This document shows positions 16,020 through 24,824 of a DNA stretch of 64,000 nucleotides, in pieces. Under the pieces are notes generated by a model. That model saw nothing but the letters and a program-made list of their open reading frames with translations, was not told the origin of the DNA and did not search any database. The DNA comes from Polyangiaceae bacterium (GTDB lineage: Bacteria > Myxococcota_A > Polyangia > Polyangiales > Polyangiaceae): contig WQYX01000007.1 in assembly GCA_009781005.1 (NCBI GenBank), positions 1-64,000 on the forward strand, given 5' to 3'. The position numbers and the translations under genes are program-made. Every line of letters begins with the position of its first letter. Position 1 is the first letter of the stretch.

Positions 16020-17078
16020 CTACAACCGGACGAGGGCGCAGCCCCAATGGATGCCTGCACCCAGGGCGAGCATCATGGCAAGGTGTCCCTTTTGGAGCTT
16101 TCCTTCGCGTGTCACTTCGTCGATGAGAATGGGCAGTGTGCCTGCGCTCGTATTGCCAAATCGATCGATGTTCATTGGCATTTTCTCCGGCGGGACACCG
16201 AGTTGCTCGCGTACATAATTATTGATGCGTGCATTGGCTTGGTGTGCGAGAAACCAATCGATCCGTTCAATGGGCGTATTCGTCTCGGCAGCGAGCGCGC
16301 GCGCCGTTTGCGGGAGTTTCGTCACGGCGAACTTGAATAGCTCCCGTCCGTCCATCCGCGGGATATGCGCCTGCTCGTCGAAGTGGCTCGCCTTCCAATA
16401 CGGGCGAGTGCGAAAGCCTCCGCCAGGGACGTACAGCGTCTCGGCGTACCGGCCGTCGGTATGCGCCTTCGAAGCAATGAGCCCCGCATCGCGATCCGTT
16501 GCACGAAAAACGAGCGCACCCGCGCCGTCACCGAAGAGCACGGCGAGCGCGCGGTGATCGTTCGCGCGCGCGAGCGCGCTTGGCGCAACCTCGTGGTTGC
16601 TCGTGCCCTCGACGATGTCCCAGTCTTCCCACGGCATGAAGCCAGCATGCGCTTCGGCACCGACGTACAAGATCGTCTTCGCGACGCCGGCCTTGATGAG
16701 TCCGTCGATGAGCTGCAAACCGTAGATCATGGCCGCGCACTGCTGGCGTACGTCGAGCGCCGGGACGCCGGCGATCCCGAGCTTCGCGCCGAGCACCGCG
16801 CCCGAGCCGGGAAAGATGTAGTCCGGCGTCATGGTCGTAAAAATGATGTAGTCTACATCTTTTGGGCTGATTCGCGCTGCTTCGAGCGCGCGCTTGCTTG
16901 CTTCGAGCCCGAGATCGCTCGCGCCCTGACCTTCACCGGCGAAGTGGCGCTGACGAATGCCCGAGCGCTGGAAGATCCATTCGTCCGATGTATCCATCAC
17001 CCGGCTGAGAGCCTCGTTCGTGATGGGTTTGCCCGGGACGTAATGGCCAGTGCCGATGATTTCGAAGCCCATCATCAC
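16020..17078 (-). CDS. fabH: 3-oxoacyl-ACP synthase III family protein (FabH-like)
   Basis: A 352-aa thiolase-fold synthase. The N-terminus has ITNEALSRVMDTSDEWIFQRSGIRQRH, typical of KAS III. The catalytic triad is present: Cys in DVRQQCAAMIYGLQ, His in FLAHQANARINN and Asn in RFGNTSAGTLPI; the substrate loop includes GDGAGALVF. KAS III condenses an acyl-CoA with malonyl-ACP to begin fatty acid synthesis. It is slightly long (E. coli 317 aa) and stands alone, not in a fab cluster, so a role in secondary metabolism or special lipids is possible. Confidence 0.92.
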   Translation of the reverse strand: MMMGFEIIGTGHYVPGKPITNEALSRVMDTSDEWIFQRSGIRQRHFAGEGQGASDLGLEASKRALEAARISPKDVDYIIFTTMTPDYIFPGSGAVLGAKLGIAGVPALDVRQQCAAMIYGLQLIDGLIKAGVAKTILYVGAEAHAGFMPWEDWDIVEGTSNHEVAPSALARANDHRALAVLFGDGAGALVFRATDRDAGLIASKAHTDGRYAETLYVPGGGFRTRPYWKASHFDEQAHIPRMDGRELFKFAVTKLPQTARALAAETNTPIERIDWFLAHQANARINNYVREQLGVPPEKMPMNIDRFGNTSAGTLPILIDEVTREGKLQKGHLAMMLALGAGIHWGCALVRL

Positions 17079-17186
17079 GGCATTAGTGTGCCCTTTTTCT
17101 TTCGTCGACCATTTTTCCGCTGCGGTCGAGTGCCATGACGCAATTGCTCATTGCGTCATTCGTATCCCGCAGTTTCCGGATGGAAA

Positions 17187-18107
17187 CTACGTGCGCGGTT
17201 TCTTGGCGAGGCCGAGCACAGTGAGGCGCTCTGCACTCCGACGCATCACGAGGACGTCGCCGATGGTCACGGCGTGAACGATGCGATGACCGTCGACGAA
17301 GACTTTGGCCTCACGCATTTTGCTGCGAATGACGAGCTCGCCATCCTTGTCGAGCAGCCCCATGCGCAAGCGCAGGCGGCCGCCCGCGGGTGTGTAGGGT
17401 TCGCGCACGACGTACTGAATGCGCGCCGACGCGAGAGGAAGGACGTGGCCGCCCGCGCTTCGCTGCGCGGCCGTGGAACCTGCGGCAGGGCCGATCCAGA
17501 GGCCGCTCGAGCGCTGGTCTTCTTCCGCAAAGCGTCCTGACGTTCGTTCGACGCGCAAGATGTAATGCGATGTTGCGGCGGGCGTGGCATGGCAGAAGAG
17601 GGCTTCGTTGAGCACGCGCCCGTGCAAAAGTTTGCCGTTTAGTTCCACGCGCATGCGCGACAGCTCGGTGGCAGGCAGAGTGCCTGCGAGTGCCCGCCGG
17701 AGTGCCGCTTTGACGTTGCCCTTCTTTGCGCCACAGAAAAACCCGACGGATGTTTCGGGCGCGCTGTTGATACCGAGCAAGGGAACGCCGTCGCCAATTT
17801 GATGCGAGGCCGTGAGCAGCGTTCCGTCGCCGCCGACGGTCACCACGAGATCGACGCGGTTCGGGATGCGCGCGCGTACTCCTCCGCGAAACACGACCTG
17901 GGCGCCGAGCGCGCCCAGCGCGTCGTCGACTTCACGCACGGTTTGCTCGTGCGCCTCGTGCGAGCTCTTGACACTTGCCACCGTGGGATCGCGCGCGCGC
18001 AGAAGCCGCGCCATGAGAGGATCGTGTTCATCGACGACGAACCTCCGGTACGCCGTCGTCTTGAGAACGATCGCGACTCTCGGTCCGGAGTTCGTGCGCT
18101 TTCGCAT
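17187..18107 (-). CDS. nadK: NAD kinase
   Basis: A 306-aa protein of the ATP-NAD kinase family. It carries the signature GGDGTLLTASH (about residues 93-103), a PLLGINSAPETSVGFF block and the SSGLWIGPAAGSTAAQRSAGG segment equivalent to the substrate loop. It phosphorylates NAD+ to NADP+ in the cytosol. It lies 18 bp downstream of a Nudix hydrolase on the same strand, so the pair is probably one transcription unit dealing with NAD-type nucleotides. Confidence 0.93.
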   Translation of the reverse strand: MRKRTNSGPRVAIVLKTTAYRRFVVDEHDPLMARLLRARDPTVASVKSSHEAHEQTVREVDDALGALGAQVVFRGGVRARIPNRVDLVVTVGGDGTLLTASHQIGDGVPLLGINSAPETSVGFFCGAKKGNVKAALRRALAGTLPATELSRMRVELNGKLLHGRVLNEALFCHATPAATSHYILRVERTSGRFAEEDQRSSGLWIGPAAGSTAAQRSAGGHVLPLASARIQYVVREPYTPAGGRLRLRMGLLDKDGELVIRSKMREAKVFVDGHRIVHAVTIGDVLVMRRSAERLTVLGLAKKPRT

Positions 18108-18125
18108 GATGACGTCCGGTCGCTC

Positions 18126-18791
18126 CTATAGCTTTCCAGAGAGGACGTCGGCATAGCGCCGGAGCGCGAGCTCGGTTTTCGCGTCGCGGATCTGCCCTCG
18201 CCGGGCAGCGTCGAGTGCGGTCTCGAGCGGGACGCTCACGATGACGGAGTCTCTCTCGAGCGGGCTTCCGTCGCCCCCGGGGATCTTGCGCGCGAGCGGA
18301 TCGACGTGCACGTGGAAGAAGTGGTGCAGCTCGCCGATGAAGCCAGGAGCCGGCACCATGAAGGAACCGAGCGGCGATAGTTCGCCTCTATCGACGTGGA
18401 AACCGAGCTCCTCCTCGAGCTCGCGCGCGGCTGCATCGACCTCGGTCTCTCCTCGTTCGACGAGCCCGGCCGGAAGTTCCCACTGCACGACGTCCACCTG
18501 CGACAGATGCGGAGGACGGCGAGCCACGGGCGGGCGCACGCAACTCAGGAGCCACACGTGAGCAACGGATCCCACGTGATGGTGCGCGACGATCACGCAG
18601 GCATCGAGGGCATCGCGATCGATGATCTCGTACATGAACGGCGCCGAGCGAGTGCCCGCGCGCTCGAGGGTGAGCTCGAGTCGTCGCACGCGAAGAAAGC
18701 CATCGTGCTTGACGAGATCCTCGCGCAAGGTCACGAGCTCGACGTGGGGAAGCTCAGGCAGCCCCTCGGAAGTTGAGCGAGTTGGCACCAC
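18126..18791 (-). CDS. Nudix hydrolase (ADP-ribose pyrophosphatase-like)
   Basis: A 221-aa protein with a GTG start. The Nudix box is complete: GLVERGETEVDAAARELEEELGF fits Gx5Ex7REUxEExGU. The layout (strand-rich N-terminus, box in the middle, then the APGFIGELHHFFHVHV segment) resembles ADP-ribose pyrophosphatases that hydrolyse ADP-ribose to AMP and ribose-5-phosphate. The substrate is inferred from this similarity and from the adjacent nadK, not proven. Divergent from the MoxR/Bat operon. Confidence 0.9.
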   Translation of the reverse strand: MVPTRSTSEGLPELPHVELVTLREDLVKHDGFLRVRRLELTLERAGTRSAPFMYEIIDRDALDACVIVAHHHVGSVAHVWLLSCVRPPVARRPPHLSQVDVVQWELPAGLVERGETEVDAAARELEEELGFHVDRGELSPLGSFMVPAPGFIGELHHFFHVHVDPLARKIPGGDGSPLERDSVIVSVPLETALDAARRGQIRDAKTELALRRYADVLSGKL

Positions 18792-18859
18792 GCGGTCGCA
18801 TGCTAGTGCCTTACAGTTAACCGGGGAATGAAAACGCGAGGCTTACGCGTAGTGCTACG

Positions 18860-20926
18860 GTGACGGCAATTTTGTCGCTTGCAGCGATTGAGAAACCCGC
18901 GCGCACAGCCGAGCGCCGCCTTCGACTGGCTCGCGTGGTCGCTTGGGCGAGCAAGGCGCTCGCCGGCGGGCTCACGGTCGCGATCATCTTGCTCGCCGGC
19001 TTCAAGCTTCGCGTGATCGGCATGCGTGCAACGGTTGCCGGCATCGTGATCGCGACGGCGATCGTTCTCGTCGTTGCCGTCGTGGCCTACGTGCGGCGTC
19101 TTCCGCGTTACGCGGGCGCGGCGGCGCTCGACAAATTCCATGGGCTGTCTGATCGGCTGTCGAGCGCGCTGTCGTTCGGCGAGCTGCCCGAAGCCGAGCG
19201 CTCACCCATGATGATCGTGGCGATGGAAGATGCGCTCGCGCATCTCTCCGCGGTCGATCCAAAGAAGGCCGTGCGGGTGCCGCCGCCGCGCGAGTGGCCC
19301 TTCGTGGCGGGCATGATCGCCGTCGTCGCAGGGCTCGTGTTCGTGCGCGGCTACCAAAAACCGAGTCACGTGCCTCCAACTGCCAAGACCATCGAAGCGG
19401 TCGACGTTGCGCAGGACGATCTCGATGCGATGCGCGAGTTCTTGCGCGAGGTCGACCAGCGACTCCAGACCGACGAGGCCAAAGCAGCGACGCAGGAGTT
19501 CAACCAACTCATCGAAGATCTCGCGAACAAGCGGCTCGATCGAACCGAGGCATTCCGCCGGATGCAGCAGCTCGAAGACAAGCTCCTTGCGGGCCGCGAA
19601 GTGGACGCCAAGGCGCTCGAAGAAGCGCTGAAGAAGATGGGCGAGGAGCTCAAAAAAAGCGAGATGAGCAAGCCCGCAGGCGAGGCGCTCGAGAACAAGA
19701 ACCTCGCCGAGGCCGAGCGCGCGATGAAAGATCTCGCGAAGAAGTTACGCGAGAAGGGCGGTGACAAAGCGCAGCTCGAGAAACTGCGTGCCGCGCTCAA
19801 GAGCGCGAGCGAAGATCAAGCCAAACGCGCCGAGGCGATCGCGGCGCGACGAGAAGAACTGAAAGAGCAGCTTCTCAAGCAGAAACAAGCGATGGGGGAC
19901 GGCGGCGCGAGCGAGCAAGACAAGAGTCTTTTGCAGAAGCGAGAGCGCGAGCTCGAAAGGCTCGATCGCGACGGCGAACAGCAGCAGAAGGCGCAGCGCG
20001 AGCTCGAAAGGCTCGATCGAGAATTGGAGAAGGCCGCCGAAGATCTCATGAAAGACATGGGGCTCTCGGCGCAGGATCTCGAGAACGCCGCTGAAGACAT
20101 CAACCGCATGAGCAAACAGGAGATGACGCAGGAGGAAAAAGAACAACTGCGTCAGAAGCTCCAGGAGCTGCGCGAAACGATGCGCCAGCAAGCGCAAGGC
20201 GGGCAGGGGCAGATGTCACGCATGCGCATGTTTCAGACTCGCGCGCGCGGCCAGGGCGGACAGAGCGGCCAGCAGCAACAGGGACAGCAGCAGCAAGGAC
20301 AGGGACAGGGGGGACCGCAAGGTCAGGGCGGTCAGCAAGCGGGCGACGGTCAGCAAGCGGGCAACGGTCAGGGCGGCCAGCAAGCGGGCGCCGGCGAAGG
20401 CCAAGGCCAAGGTCAAAATCAGGGACAAGGCCTTGGACAAGGCAGCGGCGGCGAAACGTGGATCCTTGGTCCGAACGGCGAAAAATTGATGATGATCACC
20501 GCAAGAAAAGCCCCTGGTACGGGTTCCGGATCGGGACAAAACAGCGGTCAGTGGCAAGGACAAAATGGCGGTCAGAATCAAGGTCAGAAGGGACCTGGTT
20601 GGGGCACCGGACACGATCCCAACGTGCAAGGCGGGGCAACGAACCTAAAGGGGGCCACGCAGGATACGCAGGTCGCGGGGAGCGACACCGGCCAAGGCGG
20701 CAGCCGGAGCGAGGTCATTCTCGGCGCATCGGAGCGCGGTTTCGCGTCGCGCGGCTACGAGAAAGTCTTCCGCGAGTACCACACGGTGGCCGAAGAAGCG
20801 CTCGACAGGGACGAGATCCCGGGCGGCTATCGTTTCTATGTTCGGCGATACTTCCAGCTCATTCGCCCGCGCGACGAAGGCGATTCTTCGTCGGCACCCG
20901 CGCCCTCCGCGCCGAGCACACCGTGA
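18860..20926 (+). CDS. Membrane coiled-coil protein with Gln/Gly-rich region (Bat operon, gene 1)
   Basis: A 688-aa protein with a GTG start. Two membrane segments lie near the N-terminus (about residues 33-52 and 60-80) and a third at about 148-164, so most of the chain is likely on one side of the inner membrane. Residues about 180-450 are a long charged coiled coil (LEEALKKMGEELKKSEMS, LERLDRELEKAAEDL). Residues about 460-630 are very rich in Gln and Gly (GQQQQGQGQGG repeats). The C-terminal FREYHTVAEEALDRDEIPGGYRFYVRRYFQLIRP is a compact conserved end. The layout resembles DUF4175-type proteins found beside moxR. It may be a scaffold for the downstream AAA+/VWA proteins (inference). Confidence 0.85.
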   Translation: MTAILSLAAIEKPARTAERRLRLARVVAWASKALAGGLTVAIILLAGFKLRVIGMRATVAGIVIATAIVLVVAVVAYVRRLPRYAGAAALDKFHGLSDRLSSALSFGELPEAERSPMMIVAMEDALAHLSAVDPKKAVRVPPPREWPFVAGMIAVVAGLVFVRGYQKPSHVPPTAKTIEAVDVAQDDLDAMREFLREVDQRLQTDEAKAATQEFNQLIEDLANKRLDRTEAFRRMQQLEDKLLAGREVDAKALEEALKKMGEELKKSEMSKPAGEALENKNLAEAERAMKDLAKKLREKGGDKAQLEKLRAALKSASEDQAKRAEAIAARREELKEQLLKQKQAMGDGGASEQDKSLLQKRERELERLDRDGEQQQKAQRELERLDRELEKAAEDLMKDMGLSAQDLENAAEDINRMSKQEMTQEEKEQLRQKLQELRETMRQQAQGGQGQMSRMRMFQTRARGQGGQSGQQQQGQQQQGQGQGGPQGQGGQQAGDGQQAGNGQGGQQAGAGEGQGQGQNQGQGLGQGSGGETWILGPNGEKLMMITARKAPGTGSGSGQNSGQWQGQNGGQNQGQKGPGWGTGHDPNVQGGATNLKGATQDTQVAGSDTGQGGSRSEVILGASERGFASRGYEKVFREYHTVAEEALDRDEIPGGYRFYVRRYFQLIRPRDEGDSSSAPAPSAPSTP

Positions 20927-20945
20927 CGTTCAACTGGAGCTTTTG

Positions 20946-21980
20946 ATGACAGCCGATGCTTCTCTCGTTCGCGCCGAAGTCGACCAATTTCGCGCCTCCG
21001 TTGCAACGCTCAAGAGCGAGATCGCCAAGACGATCGTGGGTCACGCGGCCGTGGTCGACGGCGTGCTCACGTGCCTGCTCGCGGGCGGCCACGCATTGCT
21101 CGAAGGGGTGCCGGGTCTTGGCAAGACCATGCTGGTGCGAACGCTCAGCGAAGCGCTGAATCTGAACTTCTCGCGCATTCAATTCACGCCCGATCTCATG
21201 CCCGCCGACATTCTCGGCACCACCGTCATCGACGACACGCAGGCAGGCGGGAGAGTCTTCGAGTTTCGCAAGGGCCCCGTGTTCGCGAACGTCGTCCTCG
21301 CCGACGAGATCAACCGCGCCACGCCGAAGACGCAGAGTGCGTTGCTCGAGGCCATGCAGGAGCACCGCGTGTCGGTTGGAAGATCCACGCATATTCTCGA
21401 CGAGCCGTTCGTGGTTCTTGCCACGCAAAATCCGCTCGAGAGCGAAGGCACGTATCCTCTGCCCGAAGCGCAGCTCGATAGGTTTTTCTTCAAGCTTCAT
21501 GTTCCGTTTCCGAATCGCGACGAGCTCCATAGGATCGTGGATCTGACGACGGGTGACGCGCACGTCGAGCGCAGCGCCGTGCTCAATCGCGAAGACATCT
21601 TGCGCATGCAGCATCTGGTGCGGCGCGTGCCCGTGGCTCGTCACGTCCAGGATTTCGCGGTTCGCGTCGTTCAGGCAACGCATCCGGACGGACCCGATGC
21701 ACCCGAGATCTGCAAGCGCTTCGTTCGCTTCGGCGCAAGCCCGCGCGGCGCGCAAGCCACGCTTCTTGCCGCGAAGATTCGCGCGCTGTTCGAGGGACGT
21801 TTCGCCGCGAGCATCGACGACGTGCGTGCGGTCGTTCTGCCGGCCTTGCGCCATCGCGTGCTCTTGAATTTCGAAGGCGAGGCCGAGGGCACGAAAACCG
21901 ATCAGGTCATCCTAGCCATTCTAAAAGCGATCCCCGAGACGAAGGCGGGCAATACGGAGGCCCAGGTTGGGCCTTCTTGA
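20946..21980 (+). CDS. MoxR-family AAA+ ATPase (Bat operon, gene 2)
   Basis: A 344-aa protein; ATG at 20946 preceded by a GGAG ribosome site, 19 bp after the previous gene. Walker A is EGVPGLGKTML, Walker B VVLADEINRATPK, with MQEHRVSVG, sensor-1 VLATQNPLESEGTYPLPEAQLDRF and a C-terminal lid, all typical of MoxR (AAA_3). MoxR ATPases act as chaperones that remodel or insert cofactors into VWA-domain partners, and two VWA proteins and a DUF58 protein follow directly. Cytosolic. Confidence 0.95.
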   Translation: MTADASLVRAEVDQFRASVATLKSEIAKTIVGHAAVVDGVLTCLLAGGHALLEGVPGLGKTMLVRTLSEALNLNFSRIQFTPDLMPADILGTTVIDDTQAGGRVFEFRKGPVFANVVLADEINRATPKTQSALLEAMQEHRVSVGRSTHILDEPFVVLATQNPLESEGTYPLPEAQLDRFFFKLHVPFPNRDELHRIVDLTTGDAHVERSAVLNREDILRMQHLVRRVPVARHVQDFAVRVVQATHPDGPDAPEICKRFVRFGASPRGAQATLLAAKIRALFEGRFAASIDDVRAVVLPALRHRVLLNFEGEAEGTKTDQVILAILKAIPETKAGNTEAQVGPS

Positions 21981-22911
21981 CACCGTCCTCGGCGCGCTCG
22001 GCACCCGGCGAGCGGCGCCAAAAGCAGCGCCGGACGACGATCTCTTCGACGACGACTTCCAGCGCAAACTCGAGACCCTCGCCCTGCTCAGCAAACGCGT
22101 ATTCGCAGGGCGCATGCGCGCCGAGCGGCGCACGAAAAAGAGTGGCTCCGGCATCGAATTCGCCGACCATCGGGATTACCAAGCAGGCGACGATTTTCGT
22201 TATCTGGATTGGAATGTTTATCAGCGTTTCGACCGGCTCCTCGTGCGTCTTTATGAAGAGGAAGAAGATCTCGCCATTTACTTCATCGTCGACGCGTCGC
22301 GCTCGATGGGATTCGGCAATGGCAAGAAACTGAAATATGCCAAGCGCGTTTGCGCGGCGCTCTCGTACGTGGGCCTCGCGAACCTCGATCGCGTGAGCAT
22401 CACGTCGACCGCGGACAAGATCACCGATCGCATGCCCGCAACGCGCGGCAAAGCGCGCATCTTCAAGGTGCTGCGCTTCCTCCGCGAGCTCGAGGCCGCG
22501 GGGCAGACGAACCTGGAAGATGCGATGAAGGCGTTCGTCGCGCAAAACAAGCGCCGAGGCCTCGTCGTGCTCGTGAGCGATCTCTACGATCCGCACGGCT
22601 TCGAGCGCGGCATCAACGTGCTCCGCTACAACAAATTCGATCCCTTCGTCGTCCACGTGACGGACGAAGGCGATGCGAAGCCAAAGCTCGCAGGGGACGT
22701 GCTCCTCTACGATTGCGAAACGGGCGACGAGCGCGAGGTGACCGTGACGGCAAAGGTGCTCGACCGCTTTGCGCACGCGTATCGCGATTACCTCGCCGAG
22801 ATCGAGCGCTTCTGCGCGTCCAAGCAAGTGCCGTGCATCCGGGCGGACGTGAGCGTGCCGTTCGACGAACTCATCTTGCGCTTGTTCCGCCGCGGAGGCT
22901 TTCTCCGGTGA
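21967..22911 (+). CDS. DUF58 domain protein (Bat operon, gene 3)
   Basis: A 314-aa protein with a TTG start inside the end of moxR (14-bp overlap). It contains the DUF58 signature GIEFADHRDYQAGDDFRYLDWNVYQRFDRLLVRLYEEEEDL, followed by a VWA-like fold with a partial MIDAS (IYFIVDASRSMGFG) and FEDAM-like TNLEDAMKAF. No membrane segment is visible, so it is likely cytosolic, as usual for DUF58 partners of MoxR. The stop overlaps the next start as GTGA. Confidence 0.93.
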   Translation: MGLLDTVLGALGTRRAAPKAAPDDDLFDDDFQRKLETLALLSKRVFAGRMRAERRTKKSGSGIEFADHRDYQAGDDFRYLDWNVYQRFDRLLVRLYEEEEDLAIYFIVDASRSMGFGNGKKLKYAKRVCAALSYVGLANLDRVSITSTADKITDRMPATRGKARIFKVLRFLRELEAAGQTNLEDAMKAFVAQNKRRGLVVLVSDLYDPHGFERGINVLRYNKFDPFVVHVTDEGDAKPKLAGDVLLYDCETGDEREVTVTAKVLDRFAHAYRDYLAEIERFCASKQVPCIRADVSVPFDELILRLFRRGGFLR

Positions 22912-24824
22912 TTCTCGCGGGCCTCTTGCTCACGCAACTGCTCGGGATCTTCGGCGCCGCCGCGGTGTTCGCAACGGCTCTCTATCTTCTCAAGCTGCGG
23001 CGGCGCACGACGGCCGTGCCGTTCTCGAAGCTCTGGGAGAGGATCCTTCGCGACAAAGAGGCAACGAGTCTCTTCTCGCGCCTGAAGCGGCTCCTGTCGC
23101 TGTTGTTGCAGATTGCACTTATCGCGCTCCTCGCTTTTGCGCTCGGCGATCCTCGCGCAAGAACCGCGCTCCTCAAGGGACGCAATCTCGTCGTGCTCGT
23201 CGACGCGAGCGCGTCGATGCAAGCCGTCGACGTGGGCACGAACCGGCTCGGGGTAGCCAAAGACGAGGTGAAGAAGATCATCCGCGGTCTCGGCGGCGCC
23301 GACCGAATGCTCGTCGCGCAGATGGACGCTGCGATCACGCCCCTCGGTCCGATGAGCGGCGACACGTCGGAGCTCGAACGCGCCCTCGATGGCATCAAGG
23401 CCACCGACGCTCCCGCGGATTTTCCGCGCGCGCTGCGCTTCGCGATCGACTCGCTGCGCGGCTTGGACAACGCCGAGATCGTCGTCGTCTCCGATGGCCG
23501 GCTCGGCGACGCGGTGGATGCGTCGGGCAAGGTGCATCTCGGCGACGACGTAGCGCTCACGTACCTGCCCGTCGGGGCGAGCGCGCGCAACGTCGGCATC
23601 ACCGAGTTCTCGGTCCGGCGCTACCCGCTCGACAGGAGTCGCTACGAAGTGATGCTCGAAGTGACGAACACCGGGCCCGAGCAAGAGGACGTGGAGCTCT
23701 CGCTCTTTGGCGACGGTGCACTCGTGGATCTCACGAAGCTGCGGCTCAAACCCGGCGAGCGGCTTCCGCGTTTCTATCCGAATTTGTCGGGCGCGAGTCG
23801 CACGCTCGAAGCGAAGATCCAGCCGCTCGAAGGAAGCCGCGACGAGCTCCCAGCGGACAACCACGCTTATGCGCTCTTGCCGGAACGGCGCCGCGCAAAG
23901 GTCCTCGTCGTCACGCCCGGCAACACGTACCTCGAAGCGGCGCTCTTGCTCGACGAGTACCTCGACGTCTCCCTCGTCTCGCCGAAGGACTACGCCGGCA
24001 ACGTCGGCGCCGTCGCGGCCCAGAGTGACGTCATCCTCTTCGACGGCGTCACGCCGGCTTCTCTGCCGCGCGCGAATGCAATCTACATCGATCCGCGCGG
24101 GCCAGGCTCGCCGGTCAAATCCGAAGCGGAACTCAAGCAACCCGGATTCGACAAGATCGATCGGAAGCATCCCATCGTGCGTTGGACCGCGCTCGACGAC
24201 GTGAACATCGCGCGCGGCCATAAGCTCGTGCCGGAGCCCGGGGACAAGGTGGTTGGCGCGAGCAACGAGGGACCCATCCTCGTTGCGGGGCAGAGGAACG
24301 GCTTCAAGTTCGTCGCCATGGGTTTCGACGTGCGCGACAGCGATCTGCCGCTTCGCGTGGCATGGCCGATCCTGCTTTTGAACAGCATCAACGAATTCAC
24401 CAACGAAGATGCACAATACATCTCGAGCTTTCGCACGGGCGAGGTGTGGCGCGTGCCGGCCTCCTCGCAGACGGGGCAAGCGCTCTTGAAGTCCCCCGGC
24501 GGCGCCGAGCTCGTCGTTCCCGTGCACGAAGGACGCGCCGTGTACCTCGGCGAACGTGCCGGCTTCTACGAATTGACCGGCAGCAACACGAGTAACACGA
24601 ATGTTGAAAATCGTGTTACGACGCATTTCGCAGCGAACCTGCTCGACGCGGGCGAGAGCGCCATCGAGCCCGCCAAAGAGCTCGTCGTGGACGGCAAGAA
24701 AGCCGGCGCTCTCTCGGGCTTTCAAATCGGCGTGCGGCGCGAAATCTGGATCTATCTCTTGCTCGCTGCCGTGATCGTGACGGCCATCGAGTGGTTCACG
24801 TATCACCGGAGGATCACGGTATGA
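22908..24824 (+). CDS. BatA-like membrane VWA protein (Bat operon, gene 4)
   Basis: A 638-aa protein from the GTG at 22908, which overlaps the DUF58 stop. The N-terminal about 80 residues form the BatA N-terminal module: one membrane segment, then LKLRRRTTAVPFSKLWERIL and a second membrane segment. A VWA domain follows with MIDAS DASASM (about residue 96). The middle is a beta-rich region with cell-surface-like repeats and a second Rossmann-like part (RAKVLVVTPGNTYLEAALLLDEYL). A final membrane helix lies at about 610-630 (IWIYLLLAAVIVTAIEWF). It is probably an inner-membrane protein with a large periplasmic domain. Confidence 0.92.
   Translation: MILAGLLLTQLLGIFGAAAVFATALYLLKLRRRTTAVPFSKLWERILRDKEATSLFSRLKRLLSLLLQIALIALLAFALGDPRARTALLKGRNLVVLVDASASMQAVDVGTNRLGVAKDEVKKIIRGLGGADRMLVAQMDAAITPLGPMSGDTSELERALDGIKATDAPADFPRALRFAIDSLRGLDNAEIVVVSDGRLGDAVDASGKVHLGDDVALTYLPVGASARNVGITEFSVRRYPLDRSRYEVMLEVTNTGPEQEDVELSLFGDGALVDLTKLRLKPGERLPRFYPNLSGASRTLEAKIQPLEGSRDELPADNHAYALLPERRRAKVLVVTPGNTYLEAALLLDEYLDVSLVSPKDYAGNVGAVAAQSDVILFDGVTPASLPRANAIYIDPRGPGSPVKSEAELKQPGFDKIDRKHPIVRWTALDDVNIARGHKLVPEPGDKVVGASNEGPILVAGQRNGFKFVAMGFDVRDSDLPLRVAWPILLLNSINEFTNEDAQYISSFRTGEVWRVPASSQTGQALLKSPGGAELVVPVHEGRAVYLGERAGFYELTGSNTSNTNVENRVTTHFAANLLDAGESAIEPAKELVVDGKKAGALSGFQIGVRREIWIYLLLAAVIVTAIEWFTYHRRITV

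Noticed and set aside
18828-18863. 12-codon leader peptide ending in GTGA overlap with the Bat operon start
   Set aside because: Short and without a properly spaced Shine-Dalgarno; could be chance, although the overlap is neat.
22788-24806. 672-aa minus-strand ORF
   Set aside because: Antisense to the BatA-like gene, with low-complexity Arg/Glu/His-rich composition typical of a GC-rich shadow frame.
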